Origin: an uncultured Alphaproteobacteria bacterium
GTDB taxonomy: Bacteria > Pseudomonadota > Alphaproteobacteria > Rhodobacterales > Rhodobacteraceae
Assembly: GCA_902537415.1 (NCBI GenBank)
Contig: CACBBC010000001.1
Span: 62,001 to 126,000 of the forward strand
Length of the DNA stretch: 64,000 nucleotides
Reading direction: 5' to 3'
The notes under the pieces were generated by a model, which was not told the DNA's origin, ran no database searches, and worked only from the letters and a program-made list of their open reading frames with translations. This document shows, in pieces, positions 8,617 through 17,723 of the stretch. The position numbers and the translations under genes are program-made. The stretch's first letter is position 1; the number at the start of each line of letters is the position of its first letter.

Positions 8617-9258
8617 ATGGTTAAAGAGCTAGTGAATGGATTTAAAAATTTTCGGGAATCCTATTTTGAAAAAAGGAGTCAAGTTCTTCAACGGCTGGCT
8701 AAAAAAGGCCAGTCACCCAAAACGATGGTCATTTGCTGTTCTGACTCCCGCGTAGAACCATCTATTCTGTTTGGTACCGGGCCAGGTGACTTATTTGTTG
8801 TCAGAAATGTAGCAAATCTGGTGCCTCCATTCACATCAAAAGATAATGTAAGCATCGGCTCTGCATTAGAATACGCTGTAAAGATTTTAAGGGTAAAGGA
8901 TATTATTGTGATGGGACATGCTCACTGCGGAGGCGTTGCAGCCCTATGTAAAAGCATTAATAATGATAAAAAAGAAGAGGCTAAAGATAATCCGAGCGAT
9001 TTTATAAATAGTTGGGTTGATATTGCAAAACCGGCCTTATCGAAAATAGACATTGATCACAATGATGCAAATATTGAGGTTAATTCAGAGAGGGCGGTCG
9101 TACTATATTCCTATAGTAACTTGCTTACTTACCCTTGGCTAAATGATGCAGTAAGTAAAAATTATTTAGAAATCCATGCATGGTGGCTAGATTTCAAATC
9201 AGTAATGCTATGGAAAAAGGCTCAAGGGTCTGACTCTTTTATACCCATGGATTTTTAA
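8617..9258 (+). CDS. Beta-class carbonic anhydrase
   Basis: A 213-residue beta-carbonic anhydrase, interconverting CO2 and bicarbonate in the cytoplasm. Zinc ligands are visible as Cys41 in CCSDSR (with Asp43 and Arg45) and His101/Cys104 in GHAHCGG. The ATG at 8617 is preferred because family proteins start close to the KELVNGFKNFR segment; AAGGA lies 11 bases upstream. An in-frame GTG at 8593 would add eight residues. It is followed after five bases by a methyltransferase gene. Confidence 0.93.
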   Translation: MVKELVNGFKNFRESYFEKRSQVLQRLAKKGQSPKTMVICCSDSRVEPSILFGTGPGDLFVVRNVANLVPPFTSKDNVSIGSALEYAVKILRVKDIIVMGHAHCGGVAALCKSINNDKKEEAKDNPSDFINSWVDIAKPALSKIDIDHNDANIEVNSERAVVLYSYSNLLTYPWLNDAVSKNYLEIHAWWLDFKSVMLWKKAQGSDSFIPMDF

Positions 9259-9263
9259 CTTTA

Positions 9264-9863
9264 ATGAGCATTGATCGAAAAACTATAGATGTGTATGACA
9301 AGTGCATTTCGGAATATGAAAAACTAATATCAAAAGAGCTGAAAGATGCAAACTTAGATATTTTTATGAAAATGATAGAAAGAAATGGAAAGGTACTTGA
9401 TCTTGGTTGTGGCACCGGAACTGCATCACTCGAGCTTTTGAAAAATGGCTTTACACCTTTTCCCATTGATGCTTCTCTCGAGATGGTAAAGGTGGCAGAA
9501 ACCTTATTGGAAATTAAGCCAAAACAAATATCTTTTGATGAAATAGATGAGCATGATTTTTATGATGCAATTTGGGCTAACTTTAGTTTGCTTCATATAA
9601 AAAAGAATAAATTTAGTGATATCTTGAAGCAATTATTTTTTGCTCTTAAGGAAGGAGGAATTCTATTTTTTAGCCTCAAACGAGGCACGGGCGAAAGTCG
9701 TGACAAGTTAGGTAGGTTTTACAGCTACTATGAAAAAAGCGAGATAGAAAAACTTCTTGAAAAAGCAAGCTTTCGAACTAAAACTTTCTCCGTAGGTGCT
9801 AGTACTGGTTTGGCTGGCGAGAAAGAAAATTGGATGGGTTTTTTTTGCGAAAAGATAAGATGA
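9264..9863 (+). CDS. Class I SAM-dependent methyltransferase
   Basis: A 199-residue Rossmann-fold methyltransferase. The SAM-binding motif I is LDLGCGTGTASLELL near residue 46. It is followed by an acidic residue (PIDAS) for ribose binding, a DAIWANFSLLH motif IV region, and EGGILFFSLKRG. The substrate is unknown. It follows the carbonic anhydrase gene by five bases, and its stop codon overlaps the ATG of the small lipoprotein gene (ATGA), so the three genes are probably co-transcribed. Confidence 0.88.
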   Translation: MSIDRKTIDVYDKCISEYEKLISKELKDANLDIFMKMIERNGKVLDLGCGTGTASLELLKNGFTPFPIDASLEMVKVAETLLEIKPKQISFDEIDEHDFYDAIWANFSLLHIKKNKFSDILKQLFFALKEGGILFFSLKRGTGESRDKLGRFYSYYEKSEIEKLLEKASFRTKTFSVGASTGLAGEKENWMGFFCEKIR

Positions 9864-10153
9864 CTAAAGTTGCCATATTGTTACAACTCGCACTTATACT
9901 CTTTATTGGAATGGTAGGGTGTATGAGCAACGAAGAATATAATGCACAGTTAGAAAACACCTTTTCGGCCGAATGCCAAAGAGCGGGGTTTCAATTAGAT
10001 ACGAACGCGCATAAATTATGTATGGAAAACAAGAGAGACTTAAATAAATTAGACCAACGAAACAGGTTGAATTCGTCATTAAATGCTTCTACCACTCTGC
10101 CAACTACTTCCGGAAGTAACTTCTCTTTTTCTTACACTGTTAGGCTAAAATAA
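9860..10153 (+). CDS. Small lipoprotein, unknown function
   Basis: A 97-residue protein with an N-terminal hydrophobic segment ending in MVGC (Cys21), a plausible lipobox for signal peptidase II. The mature part is polar and has two further cysteines (SAECQRAG and HKLCMEN). The ATG at 9860 overlaps the methyltransferase stop codon; an in-frame upstream start at 9830 would spoil the signal. The family is unknown. The Cys spacing recalls the 68-residue lipoprotein at 40340. Confidence 0.7.
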   Translation: MTKVAILLQLALILFIGMVGCMSNEEYNAQLENTFSAECQRAGFQLDTNAHKLCMENKRDLNKLDQRNRLNSSLNASTTLPTTSGSNFSFSYTVRLK

Positions 10154-10218
10154 GCGTTTTTGAATAGATTATCGTCGCATTAATCGTATAATCGGGCATT
10201 TAACACTACTGGCCATAT

Positions 10219-11151
10219 ATGAGAGCAAATAACAATCAAATAGGAATGATTTTCATTGTTATTGGTATGCTAATTTACAGCTTTCATGATTTAGCTGTCA
10301 AAATGATAGCTAATGAAACAACTATATTTCAGCTCTTTATAACGCGAGCATTAGTTGGTGTAATGGTAACTTTGACTTGCCTAAAGTGTCTAAATTATAA
10401 AATTGGAGTAATCCCAGTTTATCCCAAGTTAACATTAATCAGGTGTGTGTTAATGCATTTTGGGTTCTTTATATTCTTTATAAGTTTAGAAAAATTATCA
10501 CTTTCCACTGTGACTGCTCTATTCTTTGTTGCTCCGTTTTTCATTACTATTTTATCTGCATTAGTTTTATCTGAGCGAATAGGCCTTATTAGAGTTTTGA
10601 TCATAGTTCTTGGTTTCATTGGGGTATTTCTTATAGTGAAGCCTTTTAAGGAATCTGAATTCAGCCTTTTTATGTTAGCTCCTTTATTCACTGCGGTTTC
10701 TTATGCTGTTGCAATGGTGATTTCTAAATATACCAAAGAGAATGAGAATGCATTTCTTCAATCATTTCAGCAGTATTCTGTCAGCCTTCTTCTTTCAGTA
10801 ATTACTTATACTATTATTTTAGTGTTTCCGTTAGACATGATAGATAAAGAGGAGTGGAGATTTATATTTGGTTCGATAAAATTTGATAATTATAATATTC
10901 TAATTTCAATAGCTATATTATCAATTTTTGGGACCCTCGGTATGACCTCATTGATACATGCTTACCAAGTTGGGTCTCCAATTACCAATGGGCCGACGGA
11001 GTATGTTTTGTTAATTTTAGCTATAATAAATGGATATTTCTTTTTTGGTAATATTCCAGATTACTTATCTTTAGCAGGAATTATGTTAATAATACTTGGA
11101 GGATGGGCTTTATTTTTTCGGGAACATAAACGAAATAAACTAGGCACATAA
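10219..11151 (+). CDS. DMT superfamily transporter (EamA domains)
   Basis: A 310-residue inner-membrane protein with about ten hydrophobic segments arranged as two EamA repeats. The first repeat contains ALVLSERIGLIRVLIIVLGF, and the second ends IMLIILGGWALFFREHKR. DMT exporters move amino acids, nucleobases or other metabolites. A TATAAT sequence lies at 10187-10192 in the short upstream region, although no convincing -35 pairs with it. Substrate unknown. It is one of three EamA transporters in the window. Confidence 0.9.
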   Translation: MRANNNQIGMIFIVIGMLIYSFHDLAVKMIANETTIFQLFITRALVGVMVTLTCLKCLNYKIGVIPVYPKLTLIRCVLMHFGFFIFFISLEKLSLSTVTALFFVAPFFITILSALVLSERIGLIRVLIIVLGFIGVFLIVKPFKESEFSLFMLAPLFTAVSYAVAMVISKYTKENENAFLQSFQQYSVSLLLSVITYTIILVFPLDMIDKEEWRFIFGSIKFDNYNILISIAILSIFGTLGMTSLIHAYQVGSPITNGPTEYVLLILAIINGYFFFGNIPDYLSLAGIMLIILGGWALFFREHKRNKLGT

Positions 11152-11231
11152 GTTTCCCCAAGGTAAACTTCTTGACTTATGTGAATTTAAATACAACAAT
11201 ATTTACGTTTGCATTTTTATGGATTCCCAAA

Positions 11232-11609
11232 ATGGATTTAAATGCTGTTGAACAATTAAAAAACGTGCTTTCTTCCATAACTATCGAAAAAGACCAGATT
11301 ATCTATGAAGAAGGCGAGCCTCTCGGTGATGGGTATATTTTGTCGCTAGGCAAAGTGCAGCTCTTTAAGAATACTAGCGATGGAAAACTAGCCGAAAAAC
11401 AAACTATTAACTCTATGCAGGTCTTTGGGGTTTGGAATTCTATATTAGGAAATAACGTACGACTATTTACCGCTAAGGCTTTGGAAAAGTCATCCGCGTT
11501 AATTATACCAAAAGCTACTCTGGATAAGAAATTGTCAACCCTCGACCCTTTTATCAGATTGCTTTTTAGGCAAGCACTGTCTAATAGCGAAAATTTCGGC
11601 TCACTGTGA
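11232..11609 (+). CDS. Cyclic nucleotide-binding-like domain protein
   Basis: A 125-residue protein resembling a lone cNMP-binding (CRP-like) beta-barrel. The hallmark stretch is KDQIIYEEGEPLGDGYILSLGKVQLF. The usual phosphate-binding GE...RSA motif is not well conserved, so it may not bind cAMP. There is no DNA-binding domain. The ATG at 11232 is preferred because an in-frame TTG at 11172 would add a hydrophobic stretch with no ribosome site. The stop codon abuts the stop codon of the convergent MFS gene with no bases between. Confidence 0.65.
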   Translation: MDLNAVEQLKNVLSSITIEKDQIIYEEGEPLGDGYILSLGKVQLFKNTSDGKLAEKQTINSMQVFGVWNSILGNNVRLFTAKALEKSSALIIPKATLDKKLSTLDPFIRLLFRQALSNSENFGSL

Positions 11610-12812
11610 CTAATGTTGAGATATTGAGTATGTTTTTAGTCTAAAAAATCCAAATTGACGAGAGAAGAATATTAAACCTAAGACCGGTCCAGGCAATAAG
11701 ATCCATACAAAATACAGGCCAAGAGATTCATGAAAGTGAGTGGTAAGAAAAATAGTGATCATACTGATCGAGAAACCAACACAATTCTGGGTAGTTAAAG
11801 CGGTTCCAACTAAATGTTGTGGACAAACACTTGCAGTAATAGCCGAAAATTGAGGTGAGTCAGAAATAACAAAAAATCCCCATAGCATCAGTAGAACTAG
11901 ATCAAGAAAAAAGCTAACATTGCCCAGCAGTGGATAAATTAAACAGATGGATAGACTAAAGGTTAACGATAGTGACGCAACTCTGCTGCTTTTTAAAGAT
12001 TTTGCTAAAATTCCACCTAAGACACAACTTATAAAACCTAATCCAATAATTAGGAAGCTTAATAATGAAACAATAAACTCTTGCTCTTTAATTTGATGTT
12101 GGGAGACTGATATTGCTATTAGAATAGGAACACAAGTCCAAAAAGCATATAACTCCCACATGTGTCCAAAGTAGCCAACTGCAGAAGCTACATATTTTTT
12201 GTTTTTTGACAGTTCGCTGAATTGGTCTAATAGTCTAAAAGAAGGTTTTTTGTTTATTGTTAAATGAGGCCCGTCACCCATGAGATATATTGTAATTCCT
12301 GCAATGTAGCATAGCCCAGAAGTAAGTATAACGGTATATTGCCAATCAAATGAAATACCTAAAGCTCTTATAAGATAAGGTAGAGATGAGCCTAGGACTA
12401 ACATGCCTACAAGGAGCCCCAACGTGTTGGGCGCCCTCTGAGGGTTCCAACTAATAATGAGTTTCATGCCAATTGGGTATATTCCTGCCAGTGCCGCCCC
12501 TACAATTAATCTAGAAAAAAGAACAAAGGTAAAAGAAATTTCTTCAAATACGACTAAAGCATTGGATGTTGCCCCTAAGAAACAGCAAAGCATTACAATT
12601 CGTGATGGTCTAAACTTATCCGCAAAACCAGTTACTGAAAAGAGCAGTGTACCAACAATAAAACCAAATTGAACAGAATTTGTTAACAAACCCAGATCAC
12701 CGGTTGAAAGCGACCATATTTGTTCAATCTGTTTCAAGACACCATTAGTGCTGAACCATAACGAAGTGCCAAACATTTGGGCTACTACTATCAGAAAAAT
12801 TGGATTATTCAT
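11610..12812 (-). CDS. MFS transporter
   Basis: A 400-residue major-facilitator protein with about twelve hydrophobic segments. The cytoplasmic loop 2-3 motif is GFADKFRPSR. Its start overlaps the end of the enoyl-CoA hydratase gene by eight bases, so the two form an operon. The pairing hints at transport of an organic acid processed as a CoA thioester, but the substrate cannot be read from the sequence. Confidence 0.9.
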   Translation of the reverse strand: MNNPIFLIVVAQMFGTSLWFSTNGVLKQIEQIWSLSTGDLGLLTNSVQFGFIVGTLLFSVTGFADKFRPSRIVMLCCFLGATSNALVVFEEISFTFVLFSRLIVGAALAGIYPIGMKLIISWNPQRAPNTLGLLVGMLVLGSSLPYLIRALGISFDWQYTVILTSGLCYIAGITIYLMGDGPHLTINKKPSFRLLDQFSELSKNKKYVASAVGYFGHMWELYAFWTCVPILIAISVSQHQIKEQEFIVSLLSFLIIGLGFISCVLGGILAKSLKSSRVASLSLTFSLSICLIYPLLGNVSFFLDLVLLMLWGFFVISDSPQFSAITASVCPQHLVGTALTTQNCVGFSISMITIFLTTHFHESLGLYFVWILLPGPVLGLIFFSRQFGFFRLKTYSISQH

Positions 12813-13623
12813 TTATCGAAAAACGTTTGTCTCTAAATTTTATAGCTTTTCGCATTCCTTCTTTTCTCGCTATTTCCATAAATTTTTTTTTGTCCGGTGA
12901 TCCAAGAGATTCTATCTGGTAATCTATCTCAAGACCATTTTCTAAAGACTCATGAATTCCTGCAGTCTCAAAACTTTGGTTAATAGCCTTTTTCGTTCCT
13001 TTGACTAACGTTGGGTCAATAATAGAGATATGTTTCGCAATTTGCATCGACCTATCCAATACCTGATCATTTTCGGTCACTTCGGTGACAATTCCTAATT
13101 CTAAAGCGGTCGATGCTGATATATCGTCTTTCCCCAGTAGAATTATTGCTTTCGCTGCTTTCATGCCAATTACCCAGGGCAATAGCATTGTAACAATTCC
13201 CGCTCCAAACTTTAGTTCAGGTTCACCGAAAAATGAGTCTTTCGAACAAATCGTAAAATCACAGGCAAGAGATAGTTCAAATCCCCCTGCCAAACAAGCA
13301 CCTCTTACAGCTGCTATCGTTGGCTTTGGGCTATTCCAAAAACGCATGATAGTTCGATGGTCTAATTCAAGGATTGGTTTCCACTGCTTACCTTGAGGCA
13401 CTTTTTCCATTTGATCTTTTAAATCAAATCCGGAAGAAAAGGTATCGCCTTGACCAGTAATTAATATAACCCGAACCTTTTCATCACTTTCTGCTGAGTC
13501 CATCAAGATATTTATCTGTTCTAAAGCTTCTGCATCAAGAGCATTCCGTCTTTCTGGTCTATTTATAGTAAGTTTGGCTATGTTACCACTAACCGAATAA
13601 AGAATTTTATTAGAATTTATCAT
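12805..13623 (-). CDS. Enoyl-CoA hydratase/isomerase family protein
   Basis: A 272-residue crotonase-fold protein. Oxyanion-hole segments are visible: SSGFDLKDQM near residue 65 and RGACLAGGFELSLACDF near residue 107. GEPELKFG follows, with Glu in the usual catalytic position. It probably hydrates or isomerises a CoA-linked acid. The ATG at 13623 is used here; an in-frame TTG precedes it directly. The start codon lies in one arm of a long inverted repeat (13616-13653), which may limit translation. It is followed by an overlapping MFS gene. Confidence 0.9.
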   Translation of the reverse strand: MINSNKILYSVSGNIAKLTINRPERRNALDAEALEQINILMDSAESDEKVRVILITGQGDTFSSGFDLKDQMEKVPQGKQWKPILELDHRTIMRFWNSPKPTIAAVRGACLAGGFELSLACDFTICSKDSFFGEPELKFGAGIVTMLLPWVIGMKAAKAIILLGKDDISASTALELGIVTEVTENDQVLDRSMQIAKHISIIDPTLVKGTKKAINQSFETAGIHESLENGLEIDYQIESLGSPDKKKFMEIARKEGMRKAIKFRDKRFSINE

Positions 13624-13653
13624 CAACTAATCATAACCCTTCTTGATGATAAA
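13616..13653 (-). promoter_or_regulatory. Inverted repeat covering the enoyl-CoA hydratase start codon
   Basis: An 11-bp perfect inverted repeat (13616-13626 and 13643-13653) with a 16-base loop. On the minus strand the loop contains GAAGGG, a possible ribosome site, and the distal arm contains the ATG. Folding in the mRNA would hide the start codon. There is no T-run, so it is not a normal terminator. Confidence 0.5.
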
Positions 13654-13676
13654 AGCGATGTTAACTGATCCAAAGA

Positions 13677-14558
13677 TTAGTTTTTGGTTATCAGATTATT
13701 TAAATCCTTATTCTGATTGGAAGAGGAGGTGTATGTTACATACAATGATGATAGTATGATCAATGCAGCGCCTATAGTGAACCATAAGCTAATTGTTTCT
13801 CCAAAGAAAATAAATCCTATACAGGATGCCCAAACTATTTGGACATAGGAGATAGGTTGAGTAATTGTAATAGGAGCCAGCTTTAGGGCCATGGTCATTG
13901 TAAAATGTCCGGCAGTCGCAAACAATGCCACAATACCCAAAAATAATATTTCTTGAAGGCTTGGGGTTACCCAAAAAGCTATTGCAAATGGAGCTAAAGT
14001 AAGGGTCACAATGAAATTCAGTGCAACAAGAATTTCCAAAGTGCTCTCTGTTGCTGATAATTTTTTTGCTAATATATACGATCCAGCAAAAAACAGTGTA
14101 GCGATTATCATCGACAACTGACCTGTCGCTATGCCACTAGTTGTAGGTCTTATAATTATAATCATGCCTATCATGCAAATAGCTAATGCACCAATAATAC
14201 TCGTAGAAAAGGTTTCCTTTAAAAAAATAAATGCAGCTATTGAAACAAAAATTGGAGTTATATAGCCTATTGCAGTAACTTCTGAGACGGGAATTCTTGC
14301 CATTGCAAAAAACCAAAGAATAACTCCAAAACCGTGTGCTAAACCCCTAGACCAATAAACCCGTCTATTGCTTCTATTTCGTTCTAAAATGAACATTTTT
14401 AATATTAATGGAATAAAGAATAGCGTGCTAATTATGTATCGAATAAATGCAGCTACTGGCGCAGGAATATCACTACCAATATATCTTACTATGCCCGTAA
14501 CAATTGCAAAAAGCAGAGTAGTAACTACCATCCAAAAAATTGCCTGTAGATTTTTCAT
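13677..14558 (-). CDS. DMT superfamily transporter (EamA domains)
   Basis: A 293-residue inner-membrane protein with about ten hydrophobic segments in two EamA repeats. Typical elements are IARIPVSEVTAIGYITPIFV and FLKETFS in the first half, and ITQPISYVQIVWAS with FFGETIS in the second. The SAM-exporter-like (RhaT/YdcZ-type) layout does not define a substrate. It is divergent from the SRAP gene, with a 69-base shared upstream region. Confidence 0.9.
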   Translation of the reverse strand: MKNLQAIFWMVVTTLLFAIVTGIVRYIGSDIPAPVAAFIRYIISTLFFIPLILKMFILERNRSNRRVYWSRGLAHGFGVILWFFAMARIPVSEVTAIGYITPIFVSIAAFIFLKETFSTSIIGALAICMIGMIIIIRPTTSGIATGQLSMIIATLFFAGSYILAKKLSATESTLEILVALNFIVTLTLAPFAIAFWVTPSLQEILFLGIVALFATAGHFTMTMALKLAPITITQPISYVQIVWASCIGFIFFGETISLWFTIGAALIILSSLYVTYTSSSNQNKDLNNLITKN

Positions 14559-14627
14559 TTATCTTCTTTCTGCTTTGTTGTTATTCTCTTTTACACAAAT
14601 GGTCAAAGTTTAATATTAGGGGTAACA

Positions 14628-15212
14628 ATGTGTGGAAGGTTTGTACTTTCAAATTTTACAGATGTTAAAGGCTTTCATAATGTTTTAATTGAACCGTCCT
14701 ACAATATTGCCCCCTCACACTGTACATTAATTTTAAATCAGGAGATGATGCCAGATTTTTTAGACTGGGGTTATTCTCCTATTTGGGCAAAAAAGCCCAT
14801 GAATTTAATAAATGCCAAATATGAGAGTTTGGATATTAAACCGAGTTTTAAGAATTATGAAACTTGCGTATTTGTTGCGGATGGCTGGTTTGAATGGCAA
14901 AAAAACTCTAGGGGTGAAAAACATCCAATATTCATACATGCTGATAATGAAATTTTTTATTTTGCCGGTATTAAAAATTCTTCTGGAGCAGCTATAGTCA
15001 CGATAGATGCCCACCCAAGCTTGGCTAATATTCACCACAGACAGCCTATGTTCTTAGATCGAATGGAAATATCTCATTGGTTAAAAAAAAGGCAAAGAAT
15101 TTCTTCCTCTAATTTATTAGAAAACATCAAGTCTTACCCAGTCAGCAAATATGTTAATTCTCCAATAAATAATGACCAAAGATGCATTTTGGAAACGCAT
15201 ATGGAAAGATGA
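14628..15212 (+). CDS. SRAP domain protein (YedK/HMCES family)
   Basis: A 194-residue SRAP protein. The family protects abasic sites in single-stranded DNA by forming a thiazolidine link through the N-terminal cysteine after Met1 is removed. Visible residues are Cys2 in MCGRF, YNIAPS, INAKYES, the catalytic Glu in GWFEWQ, and the His in NIHHRQPMFL. Family members usually read HxRMP, so Gln here is a small deviation. It ends nine bases before the convergent aminotransferase gene. Confidence 0.92.
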   Translation: MCGRFVLSNFTDVKGFHNVLIEPSYNIAPSHCTLILNQEMMPDFLDWGYSPIWAKKPMNLINAKYESLDIKPSFKNYETCVFVADGWFEWQKNSRGEKHPIFIHADNEIFYFAGIKNSSGAAIVTIDAHPSLANIHHRQPMFLDRMEISHWLKKRQRISSSNLLENIKSYPVSKYVNSPINNDQRCILETHMER

Positions 15213-15221
15213 AAATTATTT

Positions 15222-16355
15222 TTACAGTATTTTCTTTAACGTTTCAGTAAAACGTTCAAAATCAGTTGAATTATTCCATAAGTGAGGTGTAATTCTTAAA
15301 TTGCCACCTCTCTCAGAAACAAATATTTGGTTTTCTGCCAAAGTTTCAAGAATATTTTTTGGAGCTTTAGAAGGAAGTTTTGCACCTATAAAATGAGGCC
15401 CTCTGTTTTCAGGCCTCGGAATTTGTAACCCCAAATCACTAAGCTTTTTACCAAGATTAAGATTGGAGTTATAGAGAGTATTCTGAATATTGGGTATACC
15501 CCATTTCTGTATTTGACGGAGCGCCGCTAGTACACCGGGAATAAGAGAAAAATTTGATCTTTGTCCCATATCATACCTTATTGCTCCAGGTTCATAATAA
15601 TCCTGGTAATCGACGAGGTTTGCAAAATCCTTACTGTTTTTTCTTGTTATCCAGCCTTCTTCGAGTGGCTCCCCATTATGGAATTTAGGAGAAACATAAA
15701 GAAATCCAGTTGAGTAGGGGCCAAGCATCCACTTATAATTTGCTACAATTGCAAAAGCAGGATCTATTTTACTTAGGTCAATATCAAAAGCGCCTGCCGA
15801 TTGGGTGAGGTCAATAACAAGTTCGGTTTTACATTCCAAGCATTTTGCTTTCACTTTTTCTAAATCTATTAATGATCCATTGGTCCATAATACATTTGCA
15901 GTTGCGCAAACGCTAACCCGTTCATCTAAAGCGTCGATTATATGATCTGTAGCTGCTTCACCATCAGGGACATTTACAGTTTTGATCTCAGCACCTTTTT
16001 GCTTAGCGGTACGACGCCACGGATAGACATTAGATGGAAACTGATCAGATAGAACAAGTATTTTTGATCCTGCTGAAATCTGTAAATTTTTTGCGGCAGT
16101 CTGAACACCATAAGAAGCAGAGGGAATAATAGCTATATTGGTTCCAACTGTATGCATAAGGTTTGAAAATAAATTTCGAGCCTCTTCTATATCATCAAAA
16201 AAATTGCTTATCTTGAGTTTCCATGGATTGGCTTTTAAACGACTTCCGCTATCTATGGCAGTGACAACGCTGTTCAAAAGGGGGGACATGTATGCAGTAT
16301 TTAAATATGCGACGTCTTCAGGAATATCAAAAAGATGTCTTTGGCAAGGGATCAT
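15222..16355 (-). CDS. Class V aminotransferase-fold PLP enzyme
   Basis: A 377-residue PLP-dependent protein of the class V aminotransferase/cysteine desulfurase fold. The Schiff-base lysine is expected in NYKWMLGPYSTGFLYV, and VIDLTQSAGAFDID carries the PLP-binding Asp. An arginine in GGNLRITPHLWN near the C-terminus matches the substrate carboxylate site. The active loop lacks the cysteine expected of IscS/SufS, so a role in FeS assembly is unlikely. It is the last gene of the long minus-strand run and lies 15 bases after the class III aminotransferase. Substrate unknown. Confidence 0.85.
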   Translation of the reverse strand: MIPCQRHLFDIPEDVAYLNTAYMSPLLNSVVTAIDSGSRLKANPWKLKISNFFDDIEEARNLFSNLMHTVGTNIAIIPSASYGVQTAAKNLQISAGSKILVLSDQFPSNVYPWRRTAKQKGAEIKTVNVPDGEAATDHIIDALDERVSVCATANVLWTNGSLIDLEKVKAKCLECKTELVIDLTQSAGAFDIDLSKIDPAFAIVANYKWMLGPYSTGFLYVSPKFHNGEPLEEGWITRKNSKDFANLVDYQDYYEPGAIRYDMGQRSNFSLIPGVLAALRQIQKWGIPNIQNTLYNSNLNLGKKLSDLGLQIPRPENRGPHFIGAKLPSKAPKNILETLAENQIFVSERGGNLRITPHLWNNSTDFERFTETLKKIL

Positions 16356-16370
16356 GTGTTATTGTTTAAA

Positions 16371-17654
16371 CTAGGATATTGCTGCAATGCCCTCAGCCGC
16401 TTTTTTAAATGCGCTATCAGTTTTCTGAAGATCTTCTTCGGTAAGCGCAAGGTGTGTATAAAGTTTAGCATCTGCTTTGAGTATTCCAAGTTCTCTAACT
16501 ATTTGATTAAAAGTTTTTGAATATTCAGCCTTATTTTTCTTTGTATCACGGTAATTAATAACAGGTGTTTCAGAAAAAATTATATCGAAAAGTGTTGGAT
16601 CACCAACAATTTGAAACTCTATATTGTTACTCTTAAGATGTTTTGTAATGCTATCGATTAAAAATTGCCCGTTTTCTCTTATCCTATTATAAGCACCATC
16701 TCTTCTAAGTATCTCCATCGTTTTTAAACCAGCTACTGCTGCCAATGGATTTCCACTAAGGGTACCGATTTGGAAAGTAAACTTTTCTTCTCCAACAATA
16801 TTTTTATCAAAATGATTCATAATTTCTTTTTCACCGGCTATAGCCGCCAAAGGTAAGCCACCTCCAATGATCTTCCCAAGCGTGCATAAATCAGGCACTA
16901 CGCCGTACAGTTCTTGTGCACCACCGTAGGCCAACCTAAAACCAGTTACTATTTCGTCAAAAATCAAAAGTGCACCAATTCTTTTTGTTTCAGCCCTTAG
17001 ATGCTCTAAAAATCCTCTTATTGGCGGAATTATTCTTTGAAGTGGTTCTACAATTACCCCGGCAATTTGATCTGAATACTCATTCATTATTTCCGTAGCG
17101 ACTTGAGGGTCGTTGAATGGTGCGACCAAGATATCATCTCTAACGGCTTCAGGTATGCCCGCTGAATCCGGTACTGCTAATGGAAAATTTACCATTTTGT
17201 TAGGTGCAAGACTCATCAATGAGTCTCCACTCATCCCATGATACCCACCCTCAAACTTGAGGATTTTATTTCTACCTGTATGTGCTCTTGCCAATCGCAT
17301 CGCATACATATCAGCTTCACCACCAGAGCTTACAAATCTTATCTGTTCGGCACATTTCACTGCGTTACAAATTTCTTCAGCTAACTCAACTCCTTTTGAA
17401 TTATTGGTGAAAAAAGTGAGACCTTCACTGAGTTGTGCTCGTATTGCATCTAATACTTCTTCATTTCCATGGCCCAGTATCATTGGCCCTGATCCAATTA
17501 AAAAATCTATATATTCTTTGTTATCTTCGTCCCATACTCGTGAACCTAAACCTCGTTTTAGACTGATATTAGGGTCGAAATTACCAAAACCAGCGCCTGG
17601 AAGTACCTTCTGTGCTCGGCTTTGCCACTCTTTTAGAGAAATATTCTTATTCAT
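16371..17654 (-). CDS. Class III aminotransferase (HemL-like fold)
   Basis: A 427-residue PLP-dependent enzyme of the class III group. LLIFDEIVTGFR carries the PLP-pyridine Asp, and TLGKIIGGGLPLAAIAG the Schiff-base Lys. It resembles glutamate-1-semialdehyde aminomutase, but the N-terminal PGGVNSPVR element of true HemL is replaced by PGAGFGNFDPN. A catabolic omega-transaminase is therefore more likely. In this operon the attractive substrate is beta-alanine or 3-aminoisobutyrate from pyrimidine breakdown. That is inference from position only. Confidence 0.85.
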   Translation of the reverse strand: MNKNISLKEWQSRAQKVLPGAGFGNFDPNISLKRGLGSRVWDEDNKEYIDFLIGSGPMILGHGNEEVLDAIRAQLSEGLTFFTNNSKGVELAEEICNAVKCAEQIRFVSSGGEADMYAMRLARAHTGRNKILKFEGGYHGMSGDSLMSLAPNKMVNFPLAVPDSAGIPEAVRDDILVAPFNDPQVATEIMNEYSDQIAGVIVEPLQRIIPPIRGFLEHLRAETKRIGALLIFDEIVTGFRLAYGGAQELYGVVPDLCTLGKIIGGGLPLAAIAGEKEIMNHFDKNIVGEEKFTFQIGTLSGNPLAAVAGLKTMEILRRDGAYNRIRENGQFLIDSITKHLKSNNIEFQIVGDPTLFDIIFSETPVINYRDTKKNKAEYSKTFNQIVRELGILKADAKLYTHLALTEEDLQKTDSAFKKAAEGIAAIS

Positions 17655-17671
17655 TATGTTCTTCTGTAAAA

Positions 17672-17699
17672 GAAAAGGCGGAGGAATTTCCGCCTTTTC
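17672..17699 (-). terminator. Hairpin between the ABC binding-protein gene and the aminotransferase gene
   Basis: A perfect 11-bp inverted repeat (GAAAAGGCGGA at 17672-17682, TCCGCCTTTTC at 17689-17699) with a six-base loop. On the minus strand it is followed by TCTTTTA, so it can act as an intrinsic or partial terminator for transcripts from the transporter genes. The two downstream aminotransferase genes may thus be expressed at a lower level or from their own promoter. Confidence 0.8.
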
Positions 17700-17723
17700 A
17701 AATTTTAATTTATTTAAGTAACA

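Noticed and set aside
16371-17654. HemL, glutamate-1-semialdehyde aminomutase for heme synthesis
   Set aside because: The fold matches, but the N-terminal HemL motif is absent and the operon is catabolic; most alphaproteobacteria make aminolevulinate by HemA instead.
17257-17721. 154-codon plus-strand open frame
   Set aside because: Antisense to the class III aminotransferase gene and crossing its start and the hairpin; no protein signature.
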